This document shows, piece by piece, positions 35,539 to 45,098 of a stretch of DNA of 64,000 nt. Origin of the DNA: Aequorivita lipolytica (lineage in GTDB: Bacteria > Bacteroidota > Bacteroidia > Flavobacteriales > Flavobacteriaceae); NCBI RefSeq assembly GCF_007997135.1, contig NZ_VORU01000002.1, positions 186,001 through 250,000 on the forward strand, read 5' to 3'. The notes below the pieces were generated by a model. That model had not been told where the DNA came from. It was given only the letters and a program-made list of their open reading frames with translations, and searched no databases. Each line of letters opens with the position of its first letter. Positions within the stretch are counted from its first letter, which is position 1. The position numbers and the translations under genes are program-made.

Positions 35539-36343
35539 CGCTTTACTTTTATTGTATGTTTTGGGATGTTCCAACGGCGAGAGAGACAAAAAATACTTGG
35601 CAGATTCTTCAGTGGAAGAAATGGAAGTTGCCGAAGAAACAGGAATTAGACAATATCTTATTCCAGAAGCCACTCCAGAGGAACAGGAACAAAAAATCAT
35701 CAAAACCGCCCGTTTGGCTTTTGAAACCAAGGATGTGGAAGCAACCCACAAGAAAATACTTCGGCTTGCTTCGCAATATAAAGGTTTGGTGCAGAGCGAT
35801 AATAGCGGGAAAGACTACAACCGTATTTATAAAAATCTAACTGTTCGGATTCCTACTGAAAATTTTCAACCGTTTATTGACGGTATTTCCGAAGGTGTTG
35901 ATTATTTCGACCAACGCAATATTTCTAGAGAGGACGTTTCCGAAGAATTTGTGGATTTGGAAGCGCGTTTAAAAGCAAAACGCATACTTGAAGAACGTTA
36001 TCTTGAATTGCTTAAAAAAGCAAATAACGTAAAGGAAATGCTGGAAATTGAACGCGAACTTTCAAACATTCGCGAAGAAATTGAAGCAAAGCAGGGCCGT
36101 TTGCAGTATCTTCAAAGTCAGGTTTCAATGAGCACTGTAAATATTGAATTCTATAAAACCACCGCAGAAACCGGCATTACCCAATCCTATGGGCAAAAAA
36201 TGAAAAATGCATTTCAAGGAGGATGGAACGGAATCTCAGTGTTTTTCTTGGGCATTTTATACCTTTGGCCATTATTCCTCGTTGCACTAATTACAGTTTT
36301 TGTTCTTCGTATATTTTTGAAGAATAGGAAAAAAAGAAATTAA
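35525..36343 (+). CDS. DUF4349 domain lipoprotein
   Basis: 272 residues from the ATG at 35525 (MKIVSALLLLYVLGCS, lipobox Cys). The earlier in-frame ATG at 35501 would hide the lipobox and is rejected. The DUF4349 core holds KTARLAFETKDVEATHKKIL, then a coiled coil (about 150-205, ELSNIREEIEAKQGRLQYLQ), and a C-terminal membrane helix (about 240-262) with a basic end. It is an envelope protein of unknown role. Its start lies inside rnpA, so it is translated in the rnpA transcript. Confidence 0.88.
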   Translation: MKIVSALLLLYVLGCSNGERDKKYLADSSVEEMEVAEETGIRQYLIPEATPEEQEQKIIKTARLAFETKDVEATHKKILRLASQYKGLVQSDNSGKDYNRIYKNLTVRIPTENFQPFIDGISEGVDYFDQRNISREDVSEEFVDLEARLKAKRILEERYLELLKKANNVKEMLEIERELSNIREEIEAKQGRLQYLQSQVSMSTVNIEFYKTTAETGITQSYGQKMKNAFQGGWNGISVFFLGILYLWPLFLVALITVFVLRIFLKNRKKRN

Positions 36344-36422
36344 AAAAGTTATTCATTTACTGATTTATTAAGTCTTAACCCTTAATAACTCAGTAACCAA
36401 TAGCTCAATAACTTAAAAGAAT

Positions 36423-38045
36423 ATGAAAAAAAGAATCTTAATTCCCATCATCGCCATTGGTATATTTTTTACCACAGTAAGTTTCAAAAGTGATTTCTTC
36501 GAAATTGCAAAACAGATTGAAATATTCACCACTCTTTTCAAGGAATTGAATATGAATTACGTTGATGAAGTAACGCCCGCAACGCTTATGGACAAAGCCA
36601 TAAAAGGAATGTTGGAAGATTTGGATCCATACACCGTTTACTGGAATGAACAGCAAGTTGAGGATGCTAAAATCAACAATTCTGGTATTTATACAGGAAT
36701 TGGAGCCTCGGCCCGAAGCGAAAAAGACAAAATAATTATTGTTGAACCTTATAAAGATTATCCAGCCGATAAAGCTGGATTAAAAGCCGGCGACGAAATA
36801 ATACAGATAGGAAACGTAACCATCGCTAATTTGGAGGATGAAGCAGGCAATCTTTTAAAAGGCGCACCTGGCTCAACAGTTGATGTAACCTTCAAAAGAC
36901 AGGGGAAAACAGAAACCGTTACAATCACTCGCGGAGCGGTGGAGCTTAAAGCGGTTCCTTTTTATAAATTAATTAATAATGATATTGGCTACATCGTGCT
37001 TTCGCAATTCAACAGCAAAACCACTATCGAAACCAAAGCTGCCCTAGTTGATTTGAAGTCGCAGGGAGCCAAAAAACTAATTTTAGATTTACGTGGAAAT
37101 CCAGGCGGATTGCTGAATGAGGCCATAAATGTGGTAAATCTTTTTGTTGATAAAGGCGAAGTAATTACGACTACAAAATCGGTCATTGAAAAATACAACC
37201 AAACCTATAAGACCAAAAGCGACCCCGTTGATAAAGAAATTCCACTAGTAGTTCTGGTAAACGGAAGAAGTGCCTCAGCCAGCGAAATTGTTTCCGGCGG
37301 CTTACAGGATTTGGATCGTGCAGTAATTGTGGGCGCCCGAAGTTTCGGGAAAGGACTAGTTCAACGCCCAAAAAAGTTGACTTACGGAACGCAACTTAAA
37401 GTTACCATTTCGCGCTATTACACTCCCAGCGGCCGTTGTATTCAAGCCTTGGATTATTGGCACCGCGATGAAAACGGAGATGCCGTCCGGAAAGATGCAA
37501 AGGAATACAACGCTTTCAAAACCAAAGGCGGAAGAACGGTTTATGACGGTGGTGGAATTCTTCCAGACGTGCAATTGGAGTCTGCAGTTTACAGCCCAAT
37601 TACAACAGCTTTGCTGAAAGACAACGCTATTTTTGACTACGCCACAAAATACTACTACAGCCACCAAATGGCAGATTGGAAAAACTTTAAATTCGGGGAA
37701 GCAGATTTTCAGGATTTTATCAAGTTTTTGAAAGACAACAATTTTGAATACGAAACCGAGACAGAAAAAAAGTTTGCCGAAGGTTTAAAAATTTCTGAAG
37801 ATGAGGATATGAGCAAAGATATTTCCGCCAGTTACAACCAACTTATGGCAGCAATTGACACTACCAAAGACAAAGCTATTGTTGATAAAAAAGTAGAAAT
37901 AGAATCGTTATTGATGGATGAAATTTTGAAGCGTTACTTTTATCGTGAAGGATTGTATAATTATCAAATTGAGCACAATCCGGAGATTTTGGAGGCGGTA
38001 TCGGTTTTGAATGATGCTGGCAGATATCGGAAGATTTTGAAGTAA
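36423..38045 (+). CDS. S41 family C-terminal processing peptidase
   Basis: 540 residues with an N-terminal signal-anchor (about 4-20). A PDZ domain (about 85-165: YTGIGASARSEKDKI, YPADKAGLKAGDEI) is followed by the protease core: LDLRGNPGGLLNEA, the serine region NGRSASASEIVSGG (283-287) and the lysine in RSFGKGLVQ (Lys310). These enzymes cut periplasmic or cytoplasmic-membrane proteins at C-termini. The length and long C-terminal helical part fit Bacteroidota CtpA-like proteins. Confidence 0.95.
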   Translation: MKKRILIPIIAIGIFFTTVSFKSDFFEIAKQIEIFTTLFKELNMNYVDEVTPATLMDKAIKGMLEDLDPYTVYWNEQQVEDAKINNSGIYTGIGASARSEKDKIIIVEPYKDYPADKAGLKAGDEIIQIGNVTIANLEDEAGNLLKGAPGSTVDVTFKRQGKTETVTITRGAVELKAVPFYKLINNDIGYIVLSQFNSKTTIETKAALVDLKSQGAKKLILDLRGNPGGLLNEAINVVNLFVDKGEVITTTKSVIEKYNQTYKTKSDPVDKEIPLVVLVNGRSASASEIVSGGLQDLDRAVIVGARSFGKGLVQRPKKLTYGTQLKVTISRYYTPSGRCIQALDYWHRDENGDAVRKDAKEYNAFKTKGGRTVYDGGGILPDVQLESAVYSPITTALLKDNAIFDYATKYYYSHQMADWKNFKFGEADFQDFIKFLKDNNFEYETETEKKFAEGLKISEDEDMSKDISASYNQLMAAIDTTKDKAIVDKKVEIESLLMDEILKRYFYREGLYNYQIEHNPEILEAVSVLNDAGRYRKILK

Positions 38046-38085
38046 ATTTTTATTAAGCCCTATATTCTTTTTAAATAAAATTAAA

Positions 38086-38676
38086 ATGGAAATAAAATTT
38101 CTTGATATTATTATAATTGCTTTTTCATTTGCGGCTATAGTAATTTCAATTTTATCTTTCTTTCAAAACCGAAATCTTAACAAAAGGCAATTACGAATTG
38201 AGAAATTAGAAGAAATGCTTGAAATAATCCATATTTTATATGGTAATTATCAATATTTTGCAAATGCTTATCTATTTAAACAACGCGTTTTAAACGAAGA
38301 TGTAAAGGATGACATAAAAGAAAAATATATTATACAAATAAAAGAATTACTTGAAATTACAAACGAAATTACATTAAGAAATAAACTTGCTAGACTTTTT
38401 GTTTTAAATAATTCATATTTACCTAAAGCTCTATTAAAAGATAAAATAGGGGTTTTTATAACTGTTTATACTTCTATAGCTGAAAATACCATCACTCAAA
38501 GTGATAAGTTACATTATTTATCTTTTAAAAGTTTTCCGCAAAGTTGGGAATTTTCAGACTTTACCAGAGAATTACAAAATGAAATTATTGAAGAGATGAA
38601 ATTAGGTTATAAAAATAATATTGAAGATAAAAATAACTTTGAAAAAATGTTTAAGAAACGTTATAATTTAGATTAA
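38086..38676 (+). CDS. Hypothetical membrane-anchored helical protein, 196 residues
   Basis: One N-terminal membrane helix (about 5-27) is followed by a charged helical cytoplasmic region with coiled-coil character (KRQLRIEKLEEMLEIIHIL) and a basic end. Its codons are more A/T-rich than those of either neighbour (many AAA, ATA, TTA), suggesting recent acquisition or loose constraint. I recognise no domain. It sits alone between the S41 protease and a sterol-desaturase-family gene. Confidence 0.7.
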   Translation: MEIKFLDIIIIAFSFAAIVISILSFFQNRNLNKRQLRIEKLEEMLEIIHILYGNYQYFANAYLFKQRVLNEDVKDDIKEKYIIQIKELLEITNEITLRNKLARLFVLNNSYLPKALLKDKIGVFITVYTSIAENTITQSDKLHYLSFKSFPQSWEFSDFTRELQNEIIEEMKLGYKNNIEDKNNFEKMFKKRYNLD

Positions 38677-38696
38677 GAAATCTGATACTTAAACCA

Positions 38697-39527
38697 ATGC
38701 AATACTTCCTAACCTTCTTCGAAACAATGCCGGTTTGGATGAAAGCTGGATGGATTTTTTTTGTGCTCAGCATTTTCTGGATTTTTGAAGGGTATTACAA
38801 GCTCGTTTTTGCCAAATACAACAAATGGCGGCACGCAAAAACCAATCTAATTCTGCTGGTTTTTGTGATGTTGATAAACGTAGTTTTCGGAATTGCAACT
38901 GTGGGAATATTTCTTTGGTTAAGCGATTCAAACTTTGGTTTGCTTCCGCTCATTAATGTACCTATTTGGCTGGAATTACTGCTTTCCATTCTAGTTTTAG
39001 ATTTAATTGCGCAGTATTTTGTGCATTATCTGCTTCATAAAGTACAGTGGATGTGGCGGCTGCACACCGTGCACCATTCAGATAAAAATGTGGATGTAAC
39101 CACAGGAACCCGTCACCATCCTTTCGATTTTATCATTCGGGAAACCTTTGCGTTAATTGCGGTAGTAATTATGGGAATGCCGATTGCTTTCTATCTTTTT
39201 TATAGAATTTTGAGCGTGCTATTCACCTATTTCACCCACGCTAATATTTCCCTTCCGAAGCAATTAGACAAAGCGCTAAGCTATGTAATTGTCACTCCGA
39301 ATATGCACAAATTTCACCACCATTATCAAATGCCGTGGACGGACAGTAATTTCGGAAATATGTTTTCCATTTGGGATCGTTTGTTCGGGACGTTTGTGTA
39401 CGCAGATACTTCAAAAATAAAATATGGATTGGACATTGCCGATCATATAAATGATGAAAACATTTTGAACCAACTCCATTTACCCTTCAATAAAACAGTT
39501 CGTTACAGGAAGAAATTTGACAGTTAA
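38697..39527 (+). CDS. Sterol desaturase/fatty acid hydroxylase family membrane protein
   Basis: 276 residues with four or more membrane helices and the di-iron histidine clusters HYLLH, HTVHHSD, HHPFD and HKFHHHYQ. These non-haem enzymes hydroxylate or desaturate lipids at the inner membrane. The substrate is unknown; carotenoid, hopanoid or fatty-acid modification are all possible in flavobacteria. It begins 20 bases after the previous gene. Confidence 0.93.
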   Translation: MQYFLTFFETMPVWMKAGWIFFVLSIFWIFEGYYKLVFAKYNKWRHAKTNLILLVFVMLINVVFGIATVGIFLWLSDSNFGLLPLINVPIWLELLLSILVLDLIAQYFVHYLLHKVQWMWRLHTVHHSDKNVDVTTGTRHHPFDFIIRETFALIAVVIMGMPIAFYLFYRILSVLFTYFTHANISLPKQLDKALSYVIVTPNMHKFHHHYQMPWTDSNFGNMFSIWDRLFGTFVYADTSKIKYGLDIADHINDENILNQLHLPFNKTVRYRKKFDS

Positions 39528-39574
39528 CAAAACCTTAACCGCCTGTTTATCAATGATATTGTATTTTAGCACTT

Positions 39575-39946
39575 ATGGTACAATCAGAAAGAGACGAAAA
39601 TAAGGAGATTCTTAAGGAATCTGTGGCCTATTTAGAGAACCGGGGTTTTGAACACATTCAGGCTGATGTGGAAGGTTATGAAACTCCAAAATCCTATTAC
39701 AAAAAAGATAGTGATGTTGTAATTACTCCAGACATAGTAGCAGAACGTGCTGGAATAAAGCATTATTTCGAAATCAGTCTAAAATCTGAAAAACCACGAT
39801 TACTAAAATCAAAGTGGCAGTTTTTAGATACTTTGACGCGAATGAGAAATCAACGCTTTAAAATAATTACCCGTCGTGGTCATTATAAATTTACAGATGA
39901 AATGCTGAAAGACCTTAATTTGGAAAAAAATCTTATTAAGCTCTAA
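39575..39946 (+). CDS. Hypothetical protein, 123 residues
   Basis: A soluble protein starting MVQSERDENKEILKESVAYL. The middle reads DVVITPDIVAERAG, KHYFEISLKSEK, KSKWQFLDTL, a D...E.S.K spacing reminiscent of PD-(D/E)XK nuclease-like folds, but the key ExK is replaced by EIS. No membrane segment. I do not assign a function. Its last 11 bases overlap the convergent GNAT gene. Confidence 0.7.
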   Translation: MVQSERDENKEILKESVAYLENRGFEHIQADVEGYETPKSYYKKDSDVVITPDIVAERAGIKHYFEISLKSEKPRLLKSKWQFLDTLTRMRNQRFKIITRRGHYKFTDEMLKDLNLEKNLIKL

Positions 39947-40376
39947 CCATCGCAATGTGAGGAATACCATCCTCTAAGTAACGGTCGCCAAAAGTTTTAA
40001 ATCCATGGCTTTCGTAGAAAATAACTAAATATATTTGAGCCGATATCTTTATGGTATCGGCTTTATATTTTGTTTTAACTGCCTCAATGGAAGCTTTGGT
40101 AATTTCGTGGCCATAACCAAGTTTTCGGTAGTTTTCCCGTACTAAAATCCTTCCTATGGATGCTTCATCAAAATAATCCCCCGCTTGAAAGCAGCGCGTA
40201 TAAGCAACTAAAATATCATTTTCCCAGCCCATAACGTGTAGCGCGCGCTCATCCTTTCCATCAATATCCTGATATACGCAATCCTGCTCCACTACAAATA
40301 CTTCGCTTCGCAATTGCAAGGCTTTATAAAGTTCTTTCGAACTTAATTCCTCAAAATTCTTTACTTCAATTTCCAT
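39936..40376 (-). CDS. GNAT family N-acetyltransferase, ElaA-like
   Basis: A 146-residue acetyl-CoA-dependent transferase with the ElaA-type N-terminus LSSKELYKALQLRSEVFVVEQ, the acetyl-CoA loop IGRILVRENYRKLGYGHEI and the ending ESHGFKTFGDRYLEDGIPH. The substrate is not known for most members. It stands alone on the minus strand upstream of the CDF transporter. Confidence 0.92.
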   Translation of the reverse strand: MEIEVKNFEELSSKELYKALQLRSEVFVVEQDCVYQDIDGKDERALHVMGWENDILVAYTRCFQAGDYFDEASIGRILVRENYRKLGYGHEITKASIEAVKTKYKADTIKISAQIYLVIFYESHGFKTFGDRYLEDGIPHIAMVRA

Positions 40377-40489
40377 AGTTTTTTCAAATAAATAATTCAG
40401 AATGTATAATGATAAGCTGATTTTTAAAACATTAAAAATTTAGTCTTATGTCTTATATCTTTCAGCAAAGCGGTCTTACATCTTACTAA

Positions 40490-41407
40490 TCAATCTTGAA
40501 CAATAATATCTTTTGGATCGTCCTTTTGGTGTTCGGGTTGAATAGTTACGTGGTTTATTCCGAAGTCATGAAAAAGTAATTCTTCAACCTTTGTTAACAC
40601 GGTATCAAATTGTGAAAGGGTTACGTCTTCATAAAAATCTACATGAGCCTCCAGATGGGTTTCCTGTTCGTTAAGCTGCCAAATGTGCATATGGTGTACG
40701 TTCTTTATTTCGGGAATTTTACATAGTGCATCGTTAATTACCTCCAAACTTATATCATCTGGCGTAAAAAGCATCAAAACCTTAAAAGAACTTTTCAGTA
40801 AACTGTAACCCATAACCAGTAAATAAAGTGCTATTAAAACAGTCAACAGGCTATCTACCCAAAACCATTGGTAATATTTCATCAACAATCCACCAATTAA
40901 AACAGCCACAGATGCAGCCATATCAGTAATTAAATGAAGATATGCAGAGCGCATATTCATGTTGCTTTTTGAATCTTTAAAAAGCAATAAAACACTAAAA
41001 CCGTTGAAGAAAATTCCCAAGATCGCCAGCCAAATAACCATACCACTTTCAATGGCCTGTGGATTGAAAAAACGCAAAATAGCTTCGTAAATAAGATAAA
41101 TTGCAACCACAATTAAAGTGGCAGAATTCACAAAAGCAGCAATTATTTCGGCACGCTTGTAACCGAAAGTTTTTTCAACAGAAGCATCTTTTTTTGAATA
41201 TCTATCAGCAATATAACTCACCACCAATGAAAGTACATCACTAAAATTGTGGAGCGCATCTGAAAGTAACGACAAACTCCCAGAAATCACACCACCCATT
41301 GCCTGTGCAACGGTGATACCTATATTCAAAAGAATGGAAAGCAAAAGCTTTCTTCCTTTCAAATCAGGTTGTGAATGGTTATGGGAATGTACGTGGTTGT
41401 GAGCCAT
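40490..41407 (-). CDS. Cation diffusion facilitator family transporter
   Basis: 305 residues. A His-rich N-terminus (HNHVHSHNH-type) leads to six membrane helices and metal-site motifs SDALHNFSDVLSLVVSY and HLITDMAASVAVLIGG. The cytoplasmic C-terminal domain (about 210-290) contains HMHIWQLNEQETHLEAHV. The CzcD/ZitB type exports Zn2+ or similar divalent cations against protons. It lies 9 bases after rpiB on the same strand, so they may share a transcript. Confidence 0.94.
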   Translation of the reverse strand: MAHNHVHSHNHSQPDLKGRKLLLSILLNIGITVAQAMGGVISGSLSLLSDALHNFSDVLSLVVSYIADRYSKKDASVEKTFGYKRAEIIAAFVNSATLIVVAIYLIYEAILRFFNPQAIESGMVIWLAILGIFFNGFSVLLLFKDSKSNMNMRSAYLHLITDMAASVAVLIGGLLMKYYQWFWVDSLLTVLIALYLLVMGYSLLKSSFKVLMLFTPDDISLEVINDALCKIPEIKNVHHMHIWQLNEQETHLEAHVDFYEDVTLSQFDTVLTKVEELLFHDFGINHVTIQPEHQKDDPKDIIVQD

Positions 41408-41416
41408 CTTAAAAAA

Positions 41417-41848
41417 TTATGAACAAGCTATTTTTTCAACGCGATATTGATGGCGGCCACCTTCAAATTCAGTTTTAAGAAAAGTTTTTACCATTTCAAC
41501 AGCCTGTGCTTTACTTGTGAAACGTGCTGGAATACTCAGAATGTTCGCATTGTTGTGTTGGCGGGCAAGTTCAGTAATTTCTTTGGTCCAGCATAGTGCG
41601 GAACGTACCTTTTGGTGTTTATTTGCAGTCATATTTGCGCCGTTTCCGCTACCGCAGATTATAATTCCAAAATCTACTTTTTGGTTTTCAACATCGTTTG
41701 CAACCGGATGAACAAAATCTGGATAATCAACACTTGACTCACTATCGGTTCCATGGTTAATAACAGTATGACCTTCTTTTTCTAAATAAGAAACGATTTC
41801 AAATTTATACTCAGTACCCGCGTGATCGTTGCCAATGGAAATTTTCAT
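41417..41848 (-). CDS. rpiB: Ribose 5-phosphate isomerase B
   Basis: A 143-residue enzyme interconverting ribose-5-P and ribulose-5-P. It begins MKISIGNDHAGTEYKFEI. The catalytic Cys lies in GIIICGSGNGANMTANKH, and ARQHNNANILSIPARF is typical. The ATG at 41866 in the same frame adds a Lys-rich leader overlapping the promoter box and is rejected. Confidence 0.96.
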   Translation of the reverse strand: MKISIGNDHAGTEYKFEIVSYLEKEGHTVINHGTDSESSVDYPDFVHPVANDVENQKVDFGIIICGSGNGANMTANKHQKVRSALCWTKEITELARQHNNANILSIPARFTSKAQAVEMVKTFLKTEFEGGRHQYRVEKIACS

Positions 41849-42432
41849 GATTTTATTTTTTTTCAAAGATAAAACATCGTCTTTTTATATAAGTAGAATT
41901 AAAAGTATAATTATACAGACGTTAGTATTGAGTAAAGCTTGAAAATCAATTGATAACGATTTCTTAACGGTCAGGTCATTATATAGTTAACAACATTGTT
42001 GATATTTGTTCACGGAATTAGGACAAGTAATATTGCGAGTGTAAAGATTATTTACAATAGGTTTTAAATTTTCAGGAAACCAAAAATTTAAGTCTTTTTT
42101 TACTTGCTAGTTGTTACTAAAAATTTTCGCCTTTCAAACAATGTCTCGTAAAAAACTTGTTAGCTTTGAAATGTGAAAAGACGTTATTCACAGTTGTTCA
42201 TTACTCATGCTATTTCATTATTTTCAAGGCCTTTAAATCTTAAATATATGTTAACAACCTCTTATTAAAAGGCAATAAATTTATTTCAACACATATCCTC
42301 AAAAAGTTATTGTACATATTAACACCCTATAATCATCACCATTTTTCTTTTAAAAATTTATAAAAAACCAAATGATGTATAATTATATGTTGATAACAAT
42401 AAAATTGAGAAAATGATTTGTTTTGAAACTGG
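41849..42432. other. 584-base AT-rich gene-free region with DnaA-box-like words (candidate oriC)
   Basis: No ORF or RNA gene is evident. It holds TTATTCACA (42184-42192, exact DnaA-box form) and three words one mismatch away: TTATACAGA at 41911-41919, TTATTTACA at 42048-42056, and TTATCAACA on the minus strand at 42388-42396. Several GTTAACAAC/GTTGATAAC words and long A/T runs follow. Leftward genes are minus-strand and the main rightward genes plus-strand. The evidence for an origin is suggestive only; one exact box also occurs inside rnr. Confidence 0.3.
41864..41871 (-). promoter_or_regulatory. -7 box TATCTTTG for rpiB
   Basis: An exact TAnnTTTG on the minus strand, 16 bases upstream of the rpiB start. 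It implies a leader of about 10 bases. Confidence 0.5.
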
Positions 42433-42672
42433 TCAAACAATTTTTAAATTAGAAGGATGATCTAGATTTTTTATGATTTCTATAGCCTGCTCTACATCCT
42501 CAATATGTACTTGAAGCCTAATCCCGCCAATAGCGTTGGAGTAGAATGGAAAAACACTTATCATTGTTTCATTCTGAAAAAAGTAACGAATTTCCTCTTG
42601 GTCAAACAAAAGCTGAAGCACCGCATATTCTGCAGGATAAGAAAAAATAGCTATGGTTTTAAAATGTTTCAT
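42433..42672 (-). CDS. DUF2007 family protein, 79 residues
   Basis: A short cytoplasmic protein with the DUF2007 pattern: KTIAIFSYPAEYAVLQLLFDQEEIRYFFQNE and IGGIRLQVHIEDVEQAIEII. The fold is a small alpha/beta domain related to PII-like signal proteins; its function is not established. It stands alone between the gene-free region and rnr. Confidence 0.85.
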   Translation of the reverse strand: MKHFKTIAIFSYPAEYAVLQLLFDQEEIRYFFQNETMISVFPFYSNAIGGIRLQVHIEDVEQAIEIIKNLDHPSNLKIV

Positions 42673-42791
42673 TGTTATTTTACGGTGGTTGAGCGAAGTT
42701 GAAACTACTCATTCTAAGGTACTAAAACTTTACTAATGTGAACACATCATTCTTTAAGAAGTAGTACATTTACGCAATTACAAAAATAACT

Positions 42792-44990
42792 ATGCCAAAA
42801 AATAAAAGAAAAAAGAATACCAATAAAATTGAAAATCTTTCCCAAACTATACTGAACATTCTTCGGAAAGATCATTCACAAGCTTTCAACTACAAACAAA
42901 TTGCCGCAAAATTACAACTGGACGACCCCAGCAGCAGGAACCAAATAGTGAAAAAACTTAAGGATCTGCAGGGAAAAGGAACTATTCAAGAAATTGAACG
43001 TGGCAAATATATTCTTACCCCTTCACAAAATTATTATACAGGAAAAGTAGATATAGCAGGCCGTGGCCAAGGTTATATTATTGTCGAGGATTTAGAGGAT
43101 GACATTTATGTGAGTAGCAAGAATCTAAACAAAGCTTTGAACGGCGATATTGTTGAAGTTTATGTTTTCAAAAGAAAAAAAGGTGGGAAGACCGAAGGTG
43201 AAATAACAAAAATTATAGAAAGAAAACGAACTGAATTTGTAGGTACCATACAAGTGCAGGAAAACTTTGCATTTGTTGACGTTACCGATTATAAAATGTA
43301 CACAGATATTTTTGTTCCGAAGAATAAAATAAACGGTGCCAAAAACGGAGAAAAAGTATTGGTAGCCATGGAAGACTGGCCAGAAAAAGCAGATTCTCCT
43401 TTCGGAAGCGTTATCAAAGTACTTGGAATGCCGGGTGAACATAATACTGAAATACATTCCATTCTGGCACAATACGGTCTTCCGTATGAATTTCCGCAAG
43501 AAGTGGAAGACTATGCTAATAAAATTGATACTTCTATAAAAACTTCAGAAATTAAAAAGCGCCGCGATATGCGAAAAGCGCTAACATTTACAATAGATCC
43601 AAAAGATGCAAAAGATTTTGATGATGCCCTTTCTTTTGAAAAAATGGAGAACGGAAACTATGAAATAGGAATCCATATTGCAGATGTTTCACATTACCTA
43701 ACTCCCGGAAACGAGCTTGATGATGAAGCCTACGAACGCGCAACCTCGGTCTATTTGGTAGATAGAGTAGTGCCGATGCTTCCGGAAATTCTTTCAAATA
43801 ACGCTTGTTCGCTTCGTCCAAACGAAGAAAAATACACTTTTTCCGCAGTCTTCGAAATGAATCAAAAAGCAGAAGTAGTAAAACAGTGGTTTGGAAAAAC
43901 AGTAACCTATAGCGATGCACGTTTTGCTTATGAAGAAGCACAGCACGTTATTGAGAATCCTAAAGAGGAAACACATATAATGCCTTCTAATATTTCAATT
44001 ACAGATAAGGAATACACTGTTAAACCAGAAATTGCGGATGCTATTTTAGAAATGGATCGTTTAGCGAAAACATTACGAACTAAACGTATGCGAGCTGGCG
44101 CTATTTCTTTCGATAAAGTGGAAGTAAAATTTATTCTCGATGAAAAAAGTAATCCTGAAGGCGTCTATTTTAAAGAAAGCAAAGACGCAAATAAAATGAT
44201 CGAGGAATTCATGCTTTTGGCAAACCGGAGTGTTGCTGAATTCATTGGAAAACAACAACCGAAAAAGACTTTCGTTTACCGTGTTCACGATGAACCGGAT
44301 GATGAAAAGATTGCCGCTTTGGAAAATATAATCAAGCGCTTTGGTTACAAATTGAATACTAAAGACCGTCATTCCACGGCAACTTCAATGAACAAACTTT
44401 TAAAGGATGTTCATGGTAAAAAAGAACAAAACCTGATAGATACCCTTGCCATACGTAGTATGAGCAAAGCAATGTACACCACACACAACATCGGCCATTA
44501 TGGTTTGGCGTTTGATTATTATACACATTTCACTTCACCAATTCGTCGTTATCCCGATGTAATGGTACATCGCCTCTTGCAGCACTATCTAGACAATGGA
44601 AAATCTGCCAAGGAAGAAGAATACGAAGAAAAATGTGGACATAGTAGCGATATGGAAAGTTTAGCTACTAATGCAGAGCGCGATAGTATAAAGTATATGC
44701 AAGTAAAGTATATGCAGGATCATCAAGACGAAGAATTTTTGGGTGTAATATCTGGTGTAACCGAATGGGGAATCTATGTAGAAATTATGTCGAATAAATG
44801 TGAAGGAATGATCCGTTTACAGGATTTGAATGACGATCGCTACGAATTTGATAAAGATGAATACGCAGTAATAGGCCAGCGAACCAAGAAAGTCTATCAA
44901 CTTGGTGATGAAATTTATGTAAAGGTGAAGAATGCTGATTTAGTTAAAAAACATTTAGATTTTACAATGATCGGTCACCAAAAAGATTAA
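42792..44990 (+). CDS. rnr: Ribonuclease R
   Basis: A 732-residue 3'-5' exoribonuclease. An N-terminal winged-helix region (about 10-75) and cold-shock domains precede the RNB core, with its catalytic aspartates in FTIDPKDAKDFDDALS, and DEPDDEKIAALENI and HFTSPIRRYPDVMVHRLL. A C-terminal S1 domain runs about 645-728 (GVISGVTEWGIYVEI). It degrades structured RNA and takes part in rRNA quality control. Confidence 0.97.
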   Translation: MPKNKRKKNTNKIENLSQTILNILRKDHSQAFNYKQIAAKLQLDDPSSRNQIVKKLKDLQGKGTIQEIERGKYILTPSQNYYTGKVDIAGRGQGYIIVEDLEDDIYVSSKNLNKALNGDIVEVYVFKRKKGGKTEGEITKIIERKRTEFVGTIQVQENFAFVDVTDYKMYTDIFVPKNKINGAKNGEKVLVAMEDWPEKADSPFGSVIKVLGMPGEHNTEIHSILAQYGLPYEFPQEVEDYANKIDTSIKTSEIKKRRDMRKALTFTIDPKDAKDFDDALSFEKMENGNYEIGIHIADVSHYLTPGNELDDEAYERATSVYLVDRVVPMLPEILSNNACSLRPNEEKYTFSAVFEMNQKAEVVKQWFGKTVTYSDARFAYEEAQHVIENPKEETHIMPSNISITDKEYTVKPEIADAILEMDRLAKTLRTKRMRAGAISFDKVEVKFILDEKSNPEGVYFKESKDANKMIEEFMLLANRSVAEFIGKQQPKKTFVYRVHDEPDDEKIAALENIIKRFGYKLNTKDRHSTATSMNKLLKDVHGKKEQNLIDTLAIRSMSKAMYTTHNIGHYGLAFDYYTHFTSPIRRYPDVMVHRLLQHYLDNGKSAKEEEYEEKCGHSSDMESLATNAERDSIKYMQVKYMQDHQDEEFLGVISGVTEWGIYVEIMSNKCEGMIRLQDLNDDRYEFDKDEYAVIGQRTKKVYQLGDEIYVKVKNADLVKKHLDFTMIGHQKD

Positions 44991-45098
44991 AATAACTAAA
45001 GTTTTAGACGTATGAAATGGCAATATGTAAATGTCAAATCAACGCATAATGGATATTTTGTGCATTCCGACTTCCGCTTTATCTAAAATTCTATACAG

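Noticed and set aside
38086-39527. Two-gene defence system formed by the orphan and the desaturase
   Set aside because: The desaturase family member has ordinary lipid-enzyme motifs and nothing links the two beyond adjacency.
44519-44527. Exact DnaA box TTATACACA
   Set aside because: It is inside the rnr coding sequence and isolated; it shows that single exact boxes occur by chance here and tempers the oriC claim.
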